DNA of 64,000 nucleotides, taken from Streptomyces sp. F001. GTDB taxonomy: Bacteria; Actinomycetota; Actinomycetes; Streptomycetales; Streptomycetaceae. Shown here in pieces: positions 16,778-25,836 of the stretch. The DNA is taken from assembly GCF_004187715.1 (NCBI RefSeq), contig NZ_QZWF01000002.1:620001-684000 (forward strand), written 5' to 3'. The stretch's first letter is position 1; each line of letters starts with the position of its first letter. The translations under genes and the position numbers were made by a program. The notes beneath the pieces are model-generated. The model worked only from the letters and a program-made list of their open reading frames with translations. It was not told the origin of the DNA and made no database searches.

Positions 16778-18213
16778 CTAATAGGACTCCGTTAGGTCTT
16801 CCGGTCGGGTCTGTTCGGGAGCATGTTGGGTTGGGTGGACGCACATGAAGTGAACCGGGTCCGGGCGACGTTGGCGTTGTACGTGGCGGATGTGTTCGCC
16901 TCGGTGCCGCGGAAGGACCAGCGGGCCAAGGGCGACTGCTACCTGCGGGGACTGATGCTGGACGGCCGCCGCAAGTCCATCCAGGCCATGGCCTCGCGGC
17001 TGCCGGACGGCAACGAGCAGAACCTGCAGCAGTTCGTGAACCAGTCGACCTGGGATCCGGTGCCGGTGCAGCGGCGCATCTGTGAGCGGATGCTGCCGCT
17101 GATCGACCCGACGGCCTGGGTGATCGACGATGTGTCGGTGCCCAAGGACGGCCGGATGTCGGTCGGGGTGGCGCCGCAGTACTGCGGGGCGTTGGGCAAG
17201 CGAGCCAACTGCCAGGTCGCGGTCAGCGTCCACGCCGCGAGCGATACCGCCTCCTGCCCGCTGCAGTGGCGCCTGTTCCTGCCCACGGAGTGGGCGTCGG
17301 ACACCGGCCGCCGGACCGTCACCCGCGTCCCGCCCGAGGTCACGCACCGCGAGAAGTGGCGTCTGGCCCTGGACATGCTCGACACGCTGGCCGGCTGGGG
17401 CATGAGGCCGCCGGTCGTGGTGGCCGATGCCGCCTACGGCACCAACGCGCACTTGCGGACCGAACTGGCCGATCGTCAACTCGCCGACATACTCGCCGTG
17501 CGGGCGGATGTCACCGCCCATCCGTTCGACGCGAAGCCCGTGGCCCCGGACCGCAACGGGCCTGTCGGCTGCCGGCCTCAGCCCCGCTACCGGGATCCCG
17601 CACCGTCGGTGGCGGCTCTGGCCGCCGGCCTCGGACAGGAGGCCTTCACCACCCTCACCTGGCGGCAGGGCTCGCGAGGGGAGTTACATTCCCGCTTCGC
17701 TGCCGTGCGTGTCCGCCCTGCGGGCAAGGCCGTCGAGCGTCCGGTCAAAGCCGCTGCCTCAGCCGAGCAGGGCTGGTGGGACGGGGTCCTGCCGGACTGC
17801 CGGCTGCTGATCGAATGGCCCGAAGACGCCGAGGCTCCCACCGATTACTGGCTGTCCAACCTGCCGGCCGACACCCCGATCGCCGACCTGGTCCCTCTGG
17901 CCAAGGTCCGCCGGCGCATCGAACACGACTACCGCGAACTCAAGCACGGCCTGGGTCTGGACCACTTCGAAGGCCGTTCCTGGCCCGGCTGGCACCACCA
18001 CGTCACCCTCGTGACCGCCGCCCACGCCTTCCTCACCGAACAGCGTCTCGCCCCAAAAGCCCCCGCACCGGTCTCACCCTCTACCAAGTCCCCCGGCACC
18101 CTCCAGGACGTCCTGAGGTGCTGGACCGGCATCTGCACCACCTGCCAACAGCCCCTGCCCAGCAGGACTCCCACGACACCAAGATCAAGACAGACCTAAC
18201 GGAGTCCTATTAG
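16778..18213 (+). mobile_element. IS701-family insertion sequence with perfect 22-bp inverted repeats
   Basis: The left end at 16778-16799 reads CTAATAGGACTCCGTTAGGT followed by CT, and the right end at 18192-18213 is its exact reverse complement. The element is about 1.44 kb and contains one intact transposase. No convincing longer target duplication is visible beyond a possible TA. It separates the 207-residue gene from the DUF6093-like gene. Confidence 0.88.
16823..18199 (+). CDS. IS701-family transposase
   Basis: 458-residue DDE transposase. The N-terminal part DQRAKGDCYLRGLMLDGRRK and QNLQQFVNQSTWDPVPV is the family hallmark. Catalytic acids are likely the Asp of WVIDDVSVPKDG, the Asp of VVVADAAYG and the Glu of IEHDYRELKHGLGLDHFEG. 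The frame is complete from just inside the left inverted repeat to just before the right repeat, so the element may be active. A frameshifted relative lies at 41.5 kb. Confidence 0.92.
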   Translation: MLGWVDAHEVNRVRATLALYVADVFASVPRKDQRAKGDCYLRGLMLDGRRKSIQAMASRLPDGNEQNLQQFVNQSTWDPVPVQRRICERMLPLIDPTAWVIDDVSVPKDGRMSVGVAPQYCGALGKRANCQVAVSVHAASDTASCPLQWRLFLPTEWASDTGRRTVTRVPPEVTHREKWRLALDMLDTLAGWGMRPPVVVADAAYGTNAHLRTELADRQLADILAVRADVTAHPFDAKPVAPDRNGPVGCRPQPRYRDPAPSVAALAAGLGQEAFTTLTWRQGSRGELHSRFAAVRVRPAGKAVERPVKAAASAEQGWWDGVLPDCRLLIEWPEDAEAPTDYWLSNLPADTPIADLVPLAKVRRRIEHDYRELKHGLGLDHFEGRSWPGWHHHVTLVTAAHAFLTEQRLAPKAPAPVSPSTKSPGTLQDVLRCWTGICTTCQQPLPSRTPTTPRSRQT

Positions 18214-18229
18214 CGGTGGATAGCGAGGG

Positions 18230-18646
18230 TCACTGTAGTGGTTCCAGCAGTATGACCCGTACTGCAGAGAACGTCCCGATAGCTACCTCTGCGATGCGGA
18301 ATTTCCGTCCAGTCAATGCGGCATCTCGCATCGAACGAGAAACGAAGAGCATATCGTCAGGCATCGCTGACGGCGCGGACAGAGGGATCAGTGCCTGATA
18401 GGTGGTCGTAGCCGGGAGTGATGCGATTGCGCCGGACAGAGGTGGCACCGAGGCGAGTGGTCCCTGCCGGACGACTGCCCCGAGGCCCGACCAGGCCAGC
18501 AAGTGCTCGTCGCTGTTCTGTGTCAGCGTGCCTGTCACCTCGTTGAGGGTCCCTGACCCAGTAGATTTCGTGATCCGCCAAATCTGAAGTTCGTCGTCAA
18601 GTAGCTTTTCCACGGCCCGCCGGACGCCGGAGAGGTCAAGTGCCAC
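18230..18646 (-). CDS. Phage-like protein, DUF6093 family
   Basis: 138 residues from the GTG at 18646: VALDLSGVRRAVEKLLDDEL, then a central section and IASLPATTTYQALIPLSAPS with a final beta-rich IAEVAIGTFSAVRVILLE. The start and length match DUF6093 proteins, found in actinobacteriophage structural modules (head-tail region). GTG overlaps the end of the gene upstream by 11 bases, as in compact phage operons. It is evidence that this part of the window derives from a phage. Confidence 0.65.
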   Translation of the reverse strand: MALDLSGVRRAVEKLLDDELQIWRITKSTGSGTLNEVTGTLTQNSDEHLLAWSGLGAVVRQGPLASVPPLSGAIASLPATTTYQALIPLSAPSAMPDDMLFVSRSMRDAALTGRKFRIAEVAIGTFSAVRVILLEPLQ

Positions 18647-18923
18647 GTGCCCACTCCACGAGCTGTCGCAGTACCGCCGCAGTACCTCCGCCTGGCACAT
18701 TCTCAACGTCCAGCCGGGCAAGGGCAGCACGCTCGACCTCCAACGGGTCCAGCGGTTCCAGGAATTCGGCGACTGCGGTACCGGGCTCCGGGGGGATCCC
18801 GATTTGGACGCGCGCGAGGAGGTCCAGTTCCGTCGGCCACGCTTCGGTAGGGCGCAGGTGCAGTACAACGCGCGGCAGAGCGTGAATGGCTGAGTGGACG
18901 TCCACTGCAGCCACGTACTGACT

Positions 18924-19797
18924 GAGCCCTTTCAGGGTGGCCACCGATCGGGTGACGGGCTGCGGGTGCGAAACCGACAGGGCCCCGGTGCTGTTGAGGG
19001 AGGTGTTCGAAGTCTCAACTCATCAGCGCTGGAGCCCTGTTGGTTCCCCATCCTGCCGTACTCGACCTGCCGCACGCTCTCGTCGAGTGGCTCACGATGC
19101 TCATCGTCACCCGTGAGGGTGACCGCCGCTGCAAACTCCGTCCGTCCCAGCGTGCGCTGGTCGCTCTGGTCTACCTGCGCAAGCACGAGCCCCTGGCACA
19201 GATCGCCGAGGCCTTCCAGATCTCGGTCGGCACGGCCCACGCCTACACCTCGGCCGCCGTCAGCCTGCTCGCCGAGCGGGCACCGGGCCTGCTGAAGGCC
19301 CTGCGCGAGGCGGACCCGGACTACGTGCTGGTCGACGGCACGCTCGCCGAGTGCGACCGGGTCGGCGACAGCCGCAGCGACTACTCCGCCAAGCACCGCC
19401 GGCACGGAGTGAACCTGCAGCTGGTGAGCGACCCGGACGGACGACTGCTGTGGATCTCCCCGGCCCTGCCCGGACGCACCCACGACCTGACCGCCGCCCG
19501 CACCCACCGGATCATCCGGATCTGCGAGCGCCAGGGCGTTCCGATCCTGGCCGACTGCGCCTACATCGGGGCCGGTTCCTGGGTCACCACCCCACGACGG
19601 CGCCCTCCCGGAGGCGAGCTGACACCGACCCAGCAGACCGTCAACCGAGCGCTGTCGCGGACCAGGGCAGCCGTCGAGCGCGGCCCGGCCCGCCTGAAGA
19701 CCTGGAAGATCTTCCGCAAGGCGCGATGCAGCCCGAATCGAATGACGTCAATCGCCAAGGCCGTCCTCACCCTGGAGCGTCAACGCTGAAAGGGCTC
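18924..19797 (+). mobile_element. 874-bp IS (IS5-type) with 12-bp inverted repeats and 3-bp target duplication
   Basis: Ends are GAGCCCTTTCAG at 18924-18935 and CTGAAAGGGCTC at 19786-19797, perfect inverted repeats. ACT flanks both sides (18921-18923 and 19798-19800). Excision of the element plus one ACT restores an open frame on the minus strand, which proves the boundaries. It contains one transposase gene. Confidence 0.9.
19040..19789 (+). CDS. DDE transposase (IS5 family, DDE_Tnp_4 type)
   Basis: About 249 residues from a TTG start. It has a helix-turn-helix part ([20 protein letters not shown]) and a DDE domain: Asp in [16 protein letters not shown], Asp in [13 protein letters not shown] and Glu in [18 protein letters not shown]. 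It finishes at QR eight bases before the inverted repeat end. The gene looks intact, though an upstream start in another frame cannot be ruled out. Confidence 0.87.
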   Translation: MVPHPAVLDLPHALVEWLTMLIVTREGDRRCKLRPSQRALVALVYLRKHEPLAQIAEAFQISVGTAHAYTSAAVSLLAERAPGLLKALREADPDYVLVDGTLAECDRVGDSRSDYSAKHRRHGVNLQLVSDPDGRLLWISPALPGRTHDLTAARTHRIIRICERQGVPILADCAYIGAGSWVTTPRRRPPGGELTPTQQTVNRALSRTRAAVERGPARLKTWKIFRKARCSPNRMTSIAKAVLTLERQR

Positions 19798-19987
19798 ACT
19801 CACGTCCTCTCCATCGACGGCAACGGTGTACGAGCGCCCGTCGAAGGTGAGCTGGAAACGGTTCGGCGTGTTCATCGGCGGAGCCTAATACTTCAGCCGA
19901 AGACCATGATCTCGCTGGGGACCTCCAGCCGTGGGGCCGATCGATATCGGATCGCGTGAGACGGATGCGTACTGGCACGCTGCCTCT

Positions 19988-20542
19988 ATGGATCACGCGG
20001 AAGTACTGCTCATCGGAGGGCGGGCCGGAGTCGGCAAGACGACGGTGGGGTGGGAGGTTTCGGCGTTGCTGCGGGCTGCCGCGGTCTCTCACGCGGTCAT
20101 TGATGGTGACTTCATGGGGCAGGTACATCCGGCCCCGGAGGGAGATCCACACCGCAGTCAGATCACCGAGAGTAATCTGACTGCGGTGTGGGCGAACTTC
20201 GCCCGGCGCGGCTACCGCCGACTGATCTATACGAACACTCTGAGCGTGCTGCCTGAGGCGACCGGCATGTTCGAGCGCGCCATGGGGGCGGAGGTGCGGA
20301 TCGTACGGGTCCTGCTCACCGCCTCCGATGCCACCGCCCGCGAGCGGCTGGTGCGCCGGGAACTCGGCTCGGAGCTGGATCAGGAACTGGAGGGCAGTGT
20401 TCGCAAGGCGCGGCTGCTGGACCAGCGGGCGCCTGCGGAGACCGTGCGGGTGGTGACGGATGGGCGGGCTGTTGTGGACATCGCGCGCGAGGTGGTGGCC
20501 GCCACCGGCTGGGCCGGGCAGCACTCCGCGAGCGGGCCGTGA
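19988..20542 (+). CDS. P-loop kinase-like protein
   Basis: 184 residues from ATG 19988 (MDHAEVLLIGGRAGVGKTTV): Walker A GGRAGVGKTT near residue 10, VIDGDFMGQ as likely substrate loop and RRLIYTNTL followed by RIVRVLLTASDATARERLVR with lid arginines. This is the layout of AAA_33/zeta-toxin/CPT-type small-molecule kinases. No convincing ribosome binding site is visible. Substrate unknown; it lies between the phage-like fragment and the group II intron. Confidence 0.72.
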   Translation: MDHAEVLLIGGRAGVGKTTVGWEVSALLRAAAVSHAVIDGDFMGQVHPAPEGDPHRSQITESNLTAVWANFARRGYRRLIYTNTLSVLPEATGMFERAMGAEVRIVRVLLTASDATARERLVRRELGSELDQELEGSVRKARLLDQRAPAETVRVVTDGRAVVDIAREVVAATGWAGQHSASGP

Positions 20543-21177
20543 CCGTGCCAGCGGGCCCGTCAGGAGGTGGGGTCTTCCGCGTTAACCTCGCGCTTTCGCG
20601 CGCCCAGCAGACTGGAGGTCTTGATGTTGTAAGTGATCTTCGGTCGTAAGCTCGTTGTCGCCTGCCGGTGGAAGTCCGGTCCGGGTAGCTGCCAGGAGGC
20701 CCGGTAGCAGACTGGCGGCGTCGGGGGGAAACGCCCGGCGTCGAAACCCAGTGTCGAAAGCCCTGTGAAGGGGGAGCAAAGCAGCGGTCCGTAGCATCAC
20801 GCGAAGCCTGCGGCGTCGTTAGAGGCCCGCCTCTCGGGGCGGGGACAGGGAGTGCCGAGCCCCCGAAATCAGGGCGAAGGCCATGGAAGCGGCGAAGATC
20901 CTGGAGATGCAGCCGTGAAGGACTCCCCGGCGTATGGGGCATGGAACGTTGCGACGGTGACAGCGGGAACTGGGGAGGCCCTCCCCGGCCCGGCGGCCTG
21001 CGGACAGCTGCCGCCGGAAGTTGCGCGTCCTATAACCGGGTGCACCCCGGGAAGTGGGCGCGAGCCGGGTGGGCGTCGGAGGCGGCCGTAGTACCGCGAT
21101 GAGCCAGGGGACAACACAACCCCCGGCCAGGGAAGGGCCGCTGCTTCGTCGATGCGCAGTCTGTCTGGAGGGACTTG

Positions 21178-22560
21178 GTGAGTGCCGTTACGGCTAGCTC
21201 CGCCACGTCGGGATCCCTGAAGCTGGATCCGGTCCGAGCTTTGCAGCATGCGCTCTACCGGGCGGCCAAGGCCGATCCCGGACGGCGGTTCCACGCGCTG
21301 AGGGACAAGGTCCACCGCAGGGACGTCCTGCGGCGCGCGTGGGCAACGGTGCGTCGGAACAACGGCGCTCCGGGCATTGACGCCACCACTCTCACGCAGG
21401 TTGAGGAGTACGGCATCGACCGGCTCCTTGACGAATTGGCCGTGGAACTCAAGGAAGGCCGCTGGCGGCCGCTGCCCGCGCGCCGGGTATTCATCCCGAA
21501 ACCCGGCACGACCGCGGAGCAGAGACCGCTGTCGATTCCTTCAGTCCGTGACCGGATCGTGCAGGCCGCACTGAAGATCGTGCTCGAGCCGGTCTTCGAG
21601 GCCGACATGCTCCCGTGCTCGTTCGGGTTCAGACCCAGGCGCGGGGCGCACGATGCCCTCCAAGTCTTGATCGACGAGGCATGGCGGGGCAGGCGCTGGG
21701 TGGTGGAGACGGACATCGCCAACTGTTTCGAGGCGATTCCGCATGAGAAGTTGATGCAGGCGGTCGAGGAACGCGTCTGCGACCGGTCGGTCCTCAAACT
21801 CCTGCGCGCGATGCTGCGTGCCGGAGTGATGGAGGACGGGCAGGTCCGTCGGCCGGTGACTGGGACCCCGCAAGGCGGTGTGGTTTCACCGTTGATGGCG
21901 AACGTCTATCTGCACCGGCTGGACCGGGCATGGGACGCACGTCGGCATGGGGTCCTGGTCCGTTATGCCGACGATGCCGTGGTGATGTGCACTACCCGCG
22001 AGCAGGCCGAAGCCGCCCTTGGGCAGCTGAAGGTCCTGCTGGCCGAACTCGGTCTGGAGCCGAAGGCGGCCAAGACCAGGATCGTGCACCTGCAGGTCGG
22101 AGGCGGGGGAGTGGACTTCCTCGGTTTCCATCACCGGTGGGTCACGTCCCGGCCTCGCGGCGGGCGGCGTCCGATCGCCTTCCTTGCCCGCTGGCCCTCG
22201 GACAGGGCGGTGAAGCATGCTCGTGACCGGATCCGTGAACTCACGGAGCGGCGCAGGATGTTGCGGCCGGTCAAAGTGATCGTGGAGGACGTGAACGCGT
22301 TCCTACGCGGGTGGGCCGCGTATTTCCGGTTCGGAAACTCGGCTCATCGCTTTGACCAGATCAGCTCGTATGCGCGGATGCGGATCGGCGGGTTCATCGC
22401 CAAGAAGCACCGGCGCAGCCGGGAGTTCGGCTGGTCGGTGGTCGCTTACGCGGCCTCCGACTCGTTGGGGCTGGTCGCCCTGCACGGGACCGTCGTCGCC
22501 CCCAGACCCTTCCGGGACTGGCGGGGCAGGCCGAATGCCGGCGGTGAACGGCGTCGGTGA
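21178..22560 (+). CDS. ltrA: Group II intron reverse transcriptase/maturase
   Basis: About 460 residues. RT blocks are clear: AWATVRRNNGAPGIDATTL, RRVFIPKPGTTAEQRPLSIP, QGGVVSPLMANVYLH and the catalytic RYADDAVVM. A maturase (X) domain follows (VIVEDVNAFLRGWAAYFRFG). The C-terminus lacks the zinc-binding HNH endonuclease, as in introns that use replication-fork or hairpin targets. GTG at 21178 is favoured by GGAGGG six bases upstream; TTG 21175 is in frame too. It promotes splicing and retrohoming of the intron. Confidence 0.92.
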   Translation: MSAVTASSATSGSLKLDPVRALQHALYRAAKADPGRRFHALRDKVHRRDVLRRAWATVRRNNGAPGIDATTLTQVEEYGIDRLLDELAVELKEGRWRPLPARRVFIPKPGTTAEQRPLSIPSVRDRIVQAALKIVLEPVFEADMLPCSFGFRPRRGAHDALQVLIDEAWRGRRWVVETDIANCFEAIPHEKLMQAVEERVCDRSVLKLLRAMLRAGVMEDGQVRRPVTGTPQGGVVSPLMANVYLHRLDRAWDARRHGVLVRYADDAVVMCTTREQAEAALGQLKVLLAELGLEPKAAKTRIVHLQVGGGGVDFLGFHHRWVTSRPRGGRRPIAFLARWPSDRAVKHARDRIRELTERRRMLRPVKVIVEDVNAFLRGWAAYFRFGNSAHRFDQISSYARMRIGGFIAKKHRRSREFGWSVVAYAASDSLGLVALHGTVVAPRPFRDWRGRPNAGGERRR

Positions 22561-22591
22561 GCCGTGTGCGGGAGAACCGCACGCACGGTTC
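22559..22591 (+). ncRNA. Group II intron domain V
   Basis: The stem GAGCCGTGTGCGG, loop GAGAA and CCGCACGCACGGTTC form the 33-34-nt catalytic hairpin with the conserved AGC triad near its base. It starts at the last bases of the reverse transcriptase stop codon, as usual, and is followed by a domain VI stem. Confidence 0.88.
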
Positions 22592-22687
22592 GATGCGGCG
22601 GGGGCTGGAAACGGAGCGGACGTACTCCGCCACCGCGCCAGCCCCCGACCCTACGCGAGGTGGGCTGTGCGACTGTGATCGCTCAGG

Positions 22688-22835
22688 CAGCATGACGCTG
22701 ACGTACGGCTCCGCCTCGTCGAAGGCCACATCAACCGGGTTAGGAGACGGTCAAGCGGCAGATGTACGGCCGCGGATCCTTCCAACTACTCCGCGTCCTG
22801 CTGCGCTCCTGCCCGCCTGCCGTCTCTCGATCTCC
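22688..22835 (+). pseudogene. ISL3 transposase C-terminal remnant
   Basis: One frame reads ADVRLRLVEGHINRV and the next, after a one-base shift, TVKRQMYGRGSFQLLRVLL. Together these match the conserved tail of ISL3-family transposases (VEGHVNR..KRQMYGRGSFQLLR). Nothing else of the transposase is left on this side of the intron. The group II intron lies immediately upstream. Confidence 0.65.
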
Positions 22836-22912
22836 CCAACTACTGAACTTGATTGGGTGATGTCGGCGCCGTTCGCCTGACGGCGGCCGCTCAGCTCGGG
22901 TAGCTCTGGACC

Positions 22913-23976
22913 GTGAGATACGCGCAGGGCGGCGGGTTGACCGACGCTGGGAGGGCCGCGCGGGAGCGGATCCGGCTGCAGGCCGTTGAACGCTTCGAAC
23001 GCCGGGAGAAGAACCGGGAGATCGCTGCCGCGCTGCGAGTCAGCGAGCGGTCGGTGCAGCGGTGGTGCCGCCAGTGGCGAGAGCGCGGCGAGGCTGGAGT
23101 CCTGTCGAAGGGCTCACCCGGGCGGCCGAGGCTCAGTGAGAAGCAGGTCGCCAAGCTGGAGCGGGAGTTGGAGCGCGGCCCCCTGGTCCACGGCTGGGTC
23201 GACCAGCGGTGGACCCTGGCCCGTGTGAAGACGCTGATCGGCTGGCTGTTCCATGTGAGCTACACAGTCGAGGGGACATGGCGGTTGCTGAAACGGCACG
23301 GCTGGTCGTGGCAGCAACCGGCCCGCCGCGCGATCGAGCGTGACGACGATGCGGTGGACCTGTGGAAGAAGGAGGTCTGGCCGCGGGTAAGAGCATCGCG
23401 GCGGCCTGCGACGGATGGATCGTCTTCGAGGACGAGGCCGGTCAGTCGCTGACGCCGCCGCGAGCCAGGTCCTGGGGCCGCCGGGGCTGCACCCCGGTGG
23501 TCCGCGTGCGCGGCCGGGGCTCGGGCCGGGTATCGACGGCAGGCATGACCTGCTACAAGCCCGGCGAGCGGTCCCGGCTCTTCTACTCCGTCCGCGAGTA
23601 CACCGGACGCAAGGACCAGCCCAAGGGCTTCGGCTGGCGCGACTTCCGTGACCTGCTGATCCGCGCCCGCATCCAGCTCGGCGGCCCGATCGTCCTGATC
23701 TGGGACAATGTCCGCCTGCACCTGACCAAGTCCTTACGGGCGTTCATCGAAGCGAACGCGGACTGGCTCACGGTCTTCCAGTTGCCCACCTACGCACCCG
23801 CCCTGAACCCGCAAGAAGGCATTTGGTCGCTGGTCAAGCGCGACATCGGTAACCTCGCCGCAGCCGACCTCAGCCAGATCACCCGTGCCGTGAAGCGCAA
23901 GCTCAAGATGCTGCAGTACCGACCGGAGGTCATCAACGGCTGCCTCGCCGGCACCGGCCTCGTGCTGGAAGCGTGA
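22913..23976 (+). mobile_element. IS630-family transposase in two overlapping frames
   Basis: The first frame (GTG 22913 to 23452) has the HTH half: REKNREIAAALRVSERSVQR, SPGRPRLSEKQ and WTLARVKTLIGWLFHVSYTV. Around 23375-23400 coding shifts by -1 into a frame ending at 23976 with the DDE half: Asp/Glu in IVFEDEAGQSLTPP, IWDNVRLHLTKSL, and Glu in LNPQEGIWSLVKRDIGNL. Either a programmed frameshift, common in IS630, or a mutation joins them. Flanks have no obvious inverted repeats that I could confirm. Confidence 0.8.
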
Positions 23977-24052
23977 ACACAATGGCTGGCCGATCGGCGA
24001 TGGGGCCTGCACGGTCGGAGTCTAAAGTCGCTGGTCAGATACGGTGAACGGG

Positions 24053-24415
24053 ATGAACGAGAGCCTGCCTGCCGACGTAGCCGACGTGCTTGCGGCAGTC
24101 CTGAACGGGGACACCTCGGTTCATATCGCGCTTCGAAGGCAGGTTCCGCACCTCAGCGTGCGAGCACGCTGCACATGCGGGTGCGGCACCGCCTACTTCG
24201 AGCTTGACACCAGCAAGGTGGAACCTGCACCCTCCGGCCCCAGCACGGTAGTGGCGGCCGAAGCGCAGCTCGTCACCGAAGCCGGTGAGTGTCCCGGTGA
24301 GATCCTGGTCTTCACCCAGGGCGGCTACCTCTCGTGGCTGGAAGTCTGTTCATGGAGCGACGACATCGAAGTGACACTGGCCGCCGCGCGTCACTGGTTG
24401 CAGACACGCTCTTGA
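24053..24415 (+). CDS. Hypothetical protein, about 120 residues
   Basis: No family recognised. It contains a Cys-rich turn ARCTCGCGTAYFELDT near residue 45, which could bind metal or be structural, and ends GYLSWLEVCSWSDDIEVTL. GTG 24044 and ATG 24053 are both possible starts; neither has a strong ribosome binding site. It follows the IS630 element and precedes a membrane protein on the same strand. Confidence 0.55.
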   Translation: MNESLPADVADVLAAVLNGDTSVHIALRRQVPHLSVRARCTCGCGTAYFELDTSKVEPAPSGPSTVVAAEAQLVTEAGECPGEILVFTQGGYLSWLEVCSWSDDIEVTLAAARHWLQTRS

Positions 24416-24540
24416 TCCCGAACGACCAGCGCCCAGCGGGCTCCGCGACACCGCCGACATCACGAATTCAAGTTCAGTAGCGAAGGGCGGCGCCACGTTC
24501 GGGTATTTCCCGACATCATGACTTCGGTCAGACTTGCTGC

Positions 24541-25485
24541 ATGTTGGCCACACTATTGCCAGGAGTACGGGAGATTCGCACTCCTCTCACTGTGGGGTAT
24601 ACGTGGTTGATCGTGCTGTGGCTTGCTGTCGGCTATCGCGTGCCTGAGCCAGACAGTGCGCACGGGGTCCTGGCTGATGTGTACCGGCTGGCACACGCCG
24701 CGGGGCTCATCGCGGTGGGAATCGCTGTCAGCGTGGCCGCTTACATCCTCGGTGTGATCGCCACCCGGCTCGGCCTGAGCGCAACATACGCGGTCGGGGC
24801 CGCCCTGCGCCGCACCGCGATCGCCCCCATCACTCCTGGCCATCAGCGAGAGGTCCAAGCCAACAAGGCACTCGTCTACGTTGCTGTCAGCCGACTCGCG
24901 GAGCGGTTCAGCCATGATGCTGCGTTCCGCAGCCAACTCCTTGACCAGCTGATGGCCGATCCCCCTGCCGATCTACCGGATCGGGCAAAGGCCGAGTGGG
25001 AGCACCTCGCGCTCGCCCACCGGTGGACCCGCCACTGGGTTGTCCGCCGGGTCGTCGATGCCGAGACGCTGGCCGATCAATTGAAGGCGGACAGCTACAA
25101 CATCATCCTGCGCCTGCGCGGCTCGTCGGACCCCCTCGCGCTGGAGCACAACCGGCTCGACTCCGAAGCCGACTTCCGTATCGCGATGTTCGCTCCTCTG
25201 GCCGCGGCTTGCGTCGTCCTAGCGATCCGCTGGAGCCCATGGTGTCTGCTGGCTCTGCCGTTCCTGATCACCTTGATCTATGTCGGTGTGGCGGCGCGTA
25301 CGGAAGCGGAGCAAGGTATCGCAGCGGCGCTAGCAGCCGGCCAGGTGAACGATCCATCCCTGGCACGGTTGGACACGATTCCTATACCGCTACGGGCTGG
25401 TGGTAGCACTGTGATCGCCAGCGACAGCGCCGCCGATACACCTGACCAGGGTGATCCTGATGACACTCTGGCAACGCCAGGGTAG
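24541..25485 (+). CDS. Hypothetical membrane protein, 314 residues
   Basis: Two N-terminal membrane helices (YTWLIVLWLAVGY and AAGLIAVGIAVSVAAYILGV), a soluble helical middle (DAAFRSQLLDQLMADPPADL, HRWTRHWVVRRVVDAETLAD) and two more helices (MFAPLAAACVVLAI, LLALPFLITLIYVGVAA). The C-terminus is an acidic low-complexity tail. No family assigned; it resembles actinobacterial proteins with a cytoplasmic loop between helix pairs. Confidence 0.68.
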   Translation: MLATLLPGVREIRTPLTVGYTWLIVLWLAVGYRVPEPDSAHGVLADVYRLAHAAGLIAVGIAVSVAAYILGVIATRLGLSATYAVGAALRRTAIAPITPGHQREVQANKALVYVAVSRLAERFSHDAAFRSQLLDQLMADPPADLPDRAKAEWEHLALAHRWTRHWVVRRVVDAETLADQLKADSYNIILRLRGSSDPLALEHNRLDSEADFRIAMFAPLAAACVVLAIRWSPWCLLALPFLITLIYVGVAARTEAEQGIAAALAAGQVNDPSLARLDTIPIPLRAGGSTVIASDSAADTPDQGDPDDTLATPG

Positions 25486-25611
25486 GAAGAACGGCATCCC
25501 TCAGCCCGGGAGCTGTCCTCCCATCTGCTCCTCCGACCCTGTCGGTTGATCGAAGGCACCATCAGGAGGCGCAGTGGCTGAGCAGTGCCTCGAGTTGAGT
25601 GCAGCTGGTCC

Positions 25612-25836
25612 TCAGACCCTCCCGGACACGATCCCACCCACCAACTCCCGCACCGCTCCCGGCGAAAAGACCAGCGGCCCAAGTTCCACGTCCTTGGAGT
25701 CGCGCACCGCGACGTGTTCCCCCAGCTCCGCGATCTCCACGCAGTCGTTCGCACCCCCGCTGTACGAACTCTTCCGCCATCGCGCCTGTGCGAGGAGGGC
25801 GTTGTACGACGGAACGGTCATGCGCGGCGTGCTCAC
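25612..25836 (-). CDS. DUF397 small protein
   Basis: 74 residues with the family core ARWRKSSYSGGANDCVEIAE and VAVRDSKDVELGPLVFSPGA. The GTG start at 25836 overlaps the stop of the XRE gene upstream (GTGA), so the two are translated together. In Streptomyces DUF397 proteins are almost always paired with XRE/DUF5753 regulators (BldB/WhiJ-like systems) and modulate them. The specific target is unknown. Confidence 0.9.
   Translation of the reverse strand: MSTPRMTVPSYNALLAQARWRKSSYSGGANDCVEIAELGEHVAVRDSKDVELGPLVFSPGAVRELVGGIVSGRV

Larger units (their letters stand above)
18636..19875 (-). pseudogene. Phage-like gene split by an IS
   Basis: Two halves are separated by an 874-bp IS. The 5' half starts at the ATG 19873-19875 (MNTPNRFQLTFDGRSYTVAV, then DGEDV). 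The 3' half continues SQYVAAVDVHSAIHALPRVV to LVEWARGT and stops at 18636. Removing the IS and one 3-bp copy of ACT joins them in frame into a protein of about 120 residues, which ends overlapping the DUF6093 gene. Function is unknown; phage tail or head-completion proteins are likely given the partner. Confidence 0.75.
20600..22654 (+). mobile_element. Group II intron with encoded reverse transcriptase
   Basis: About 580 bases of structured non-coding RNA (domain I-III region rich in GNRA-like loops, e.g. GGGGGAAACGCCC) precede the reverse transcriptase, and a canonical domain V follows it. The 3' end is placed after CCCTAC near 22654 from the domain VI stem (GGGGGCTGG paired with CCAGCCCCC). 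The 5' end is not certain within about 40 bases. It lies downstream of a small stem (CGCGCTTTCGCGCG at about 20589-20602). Confidence 0.75.

Noticed and set aside
16778..18213. 4-bp target duplication for the IS701 element
   Set aside because: CTAA on one side and TTAG on the other are inverted, not direct, so no duplication is claimed beyond a possible TA.
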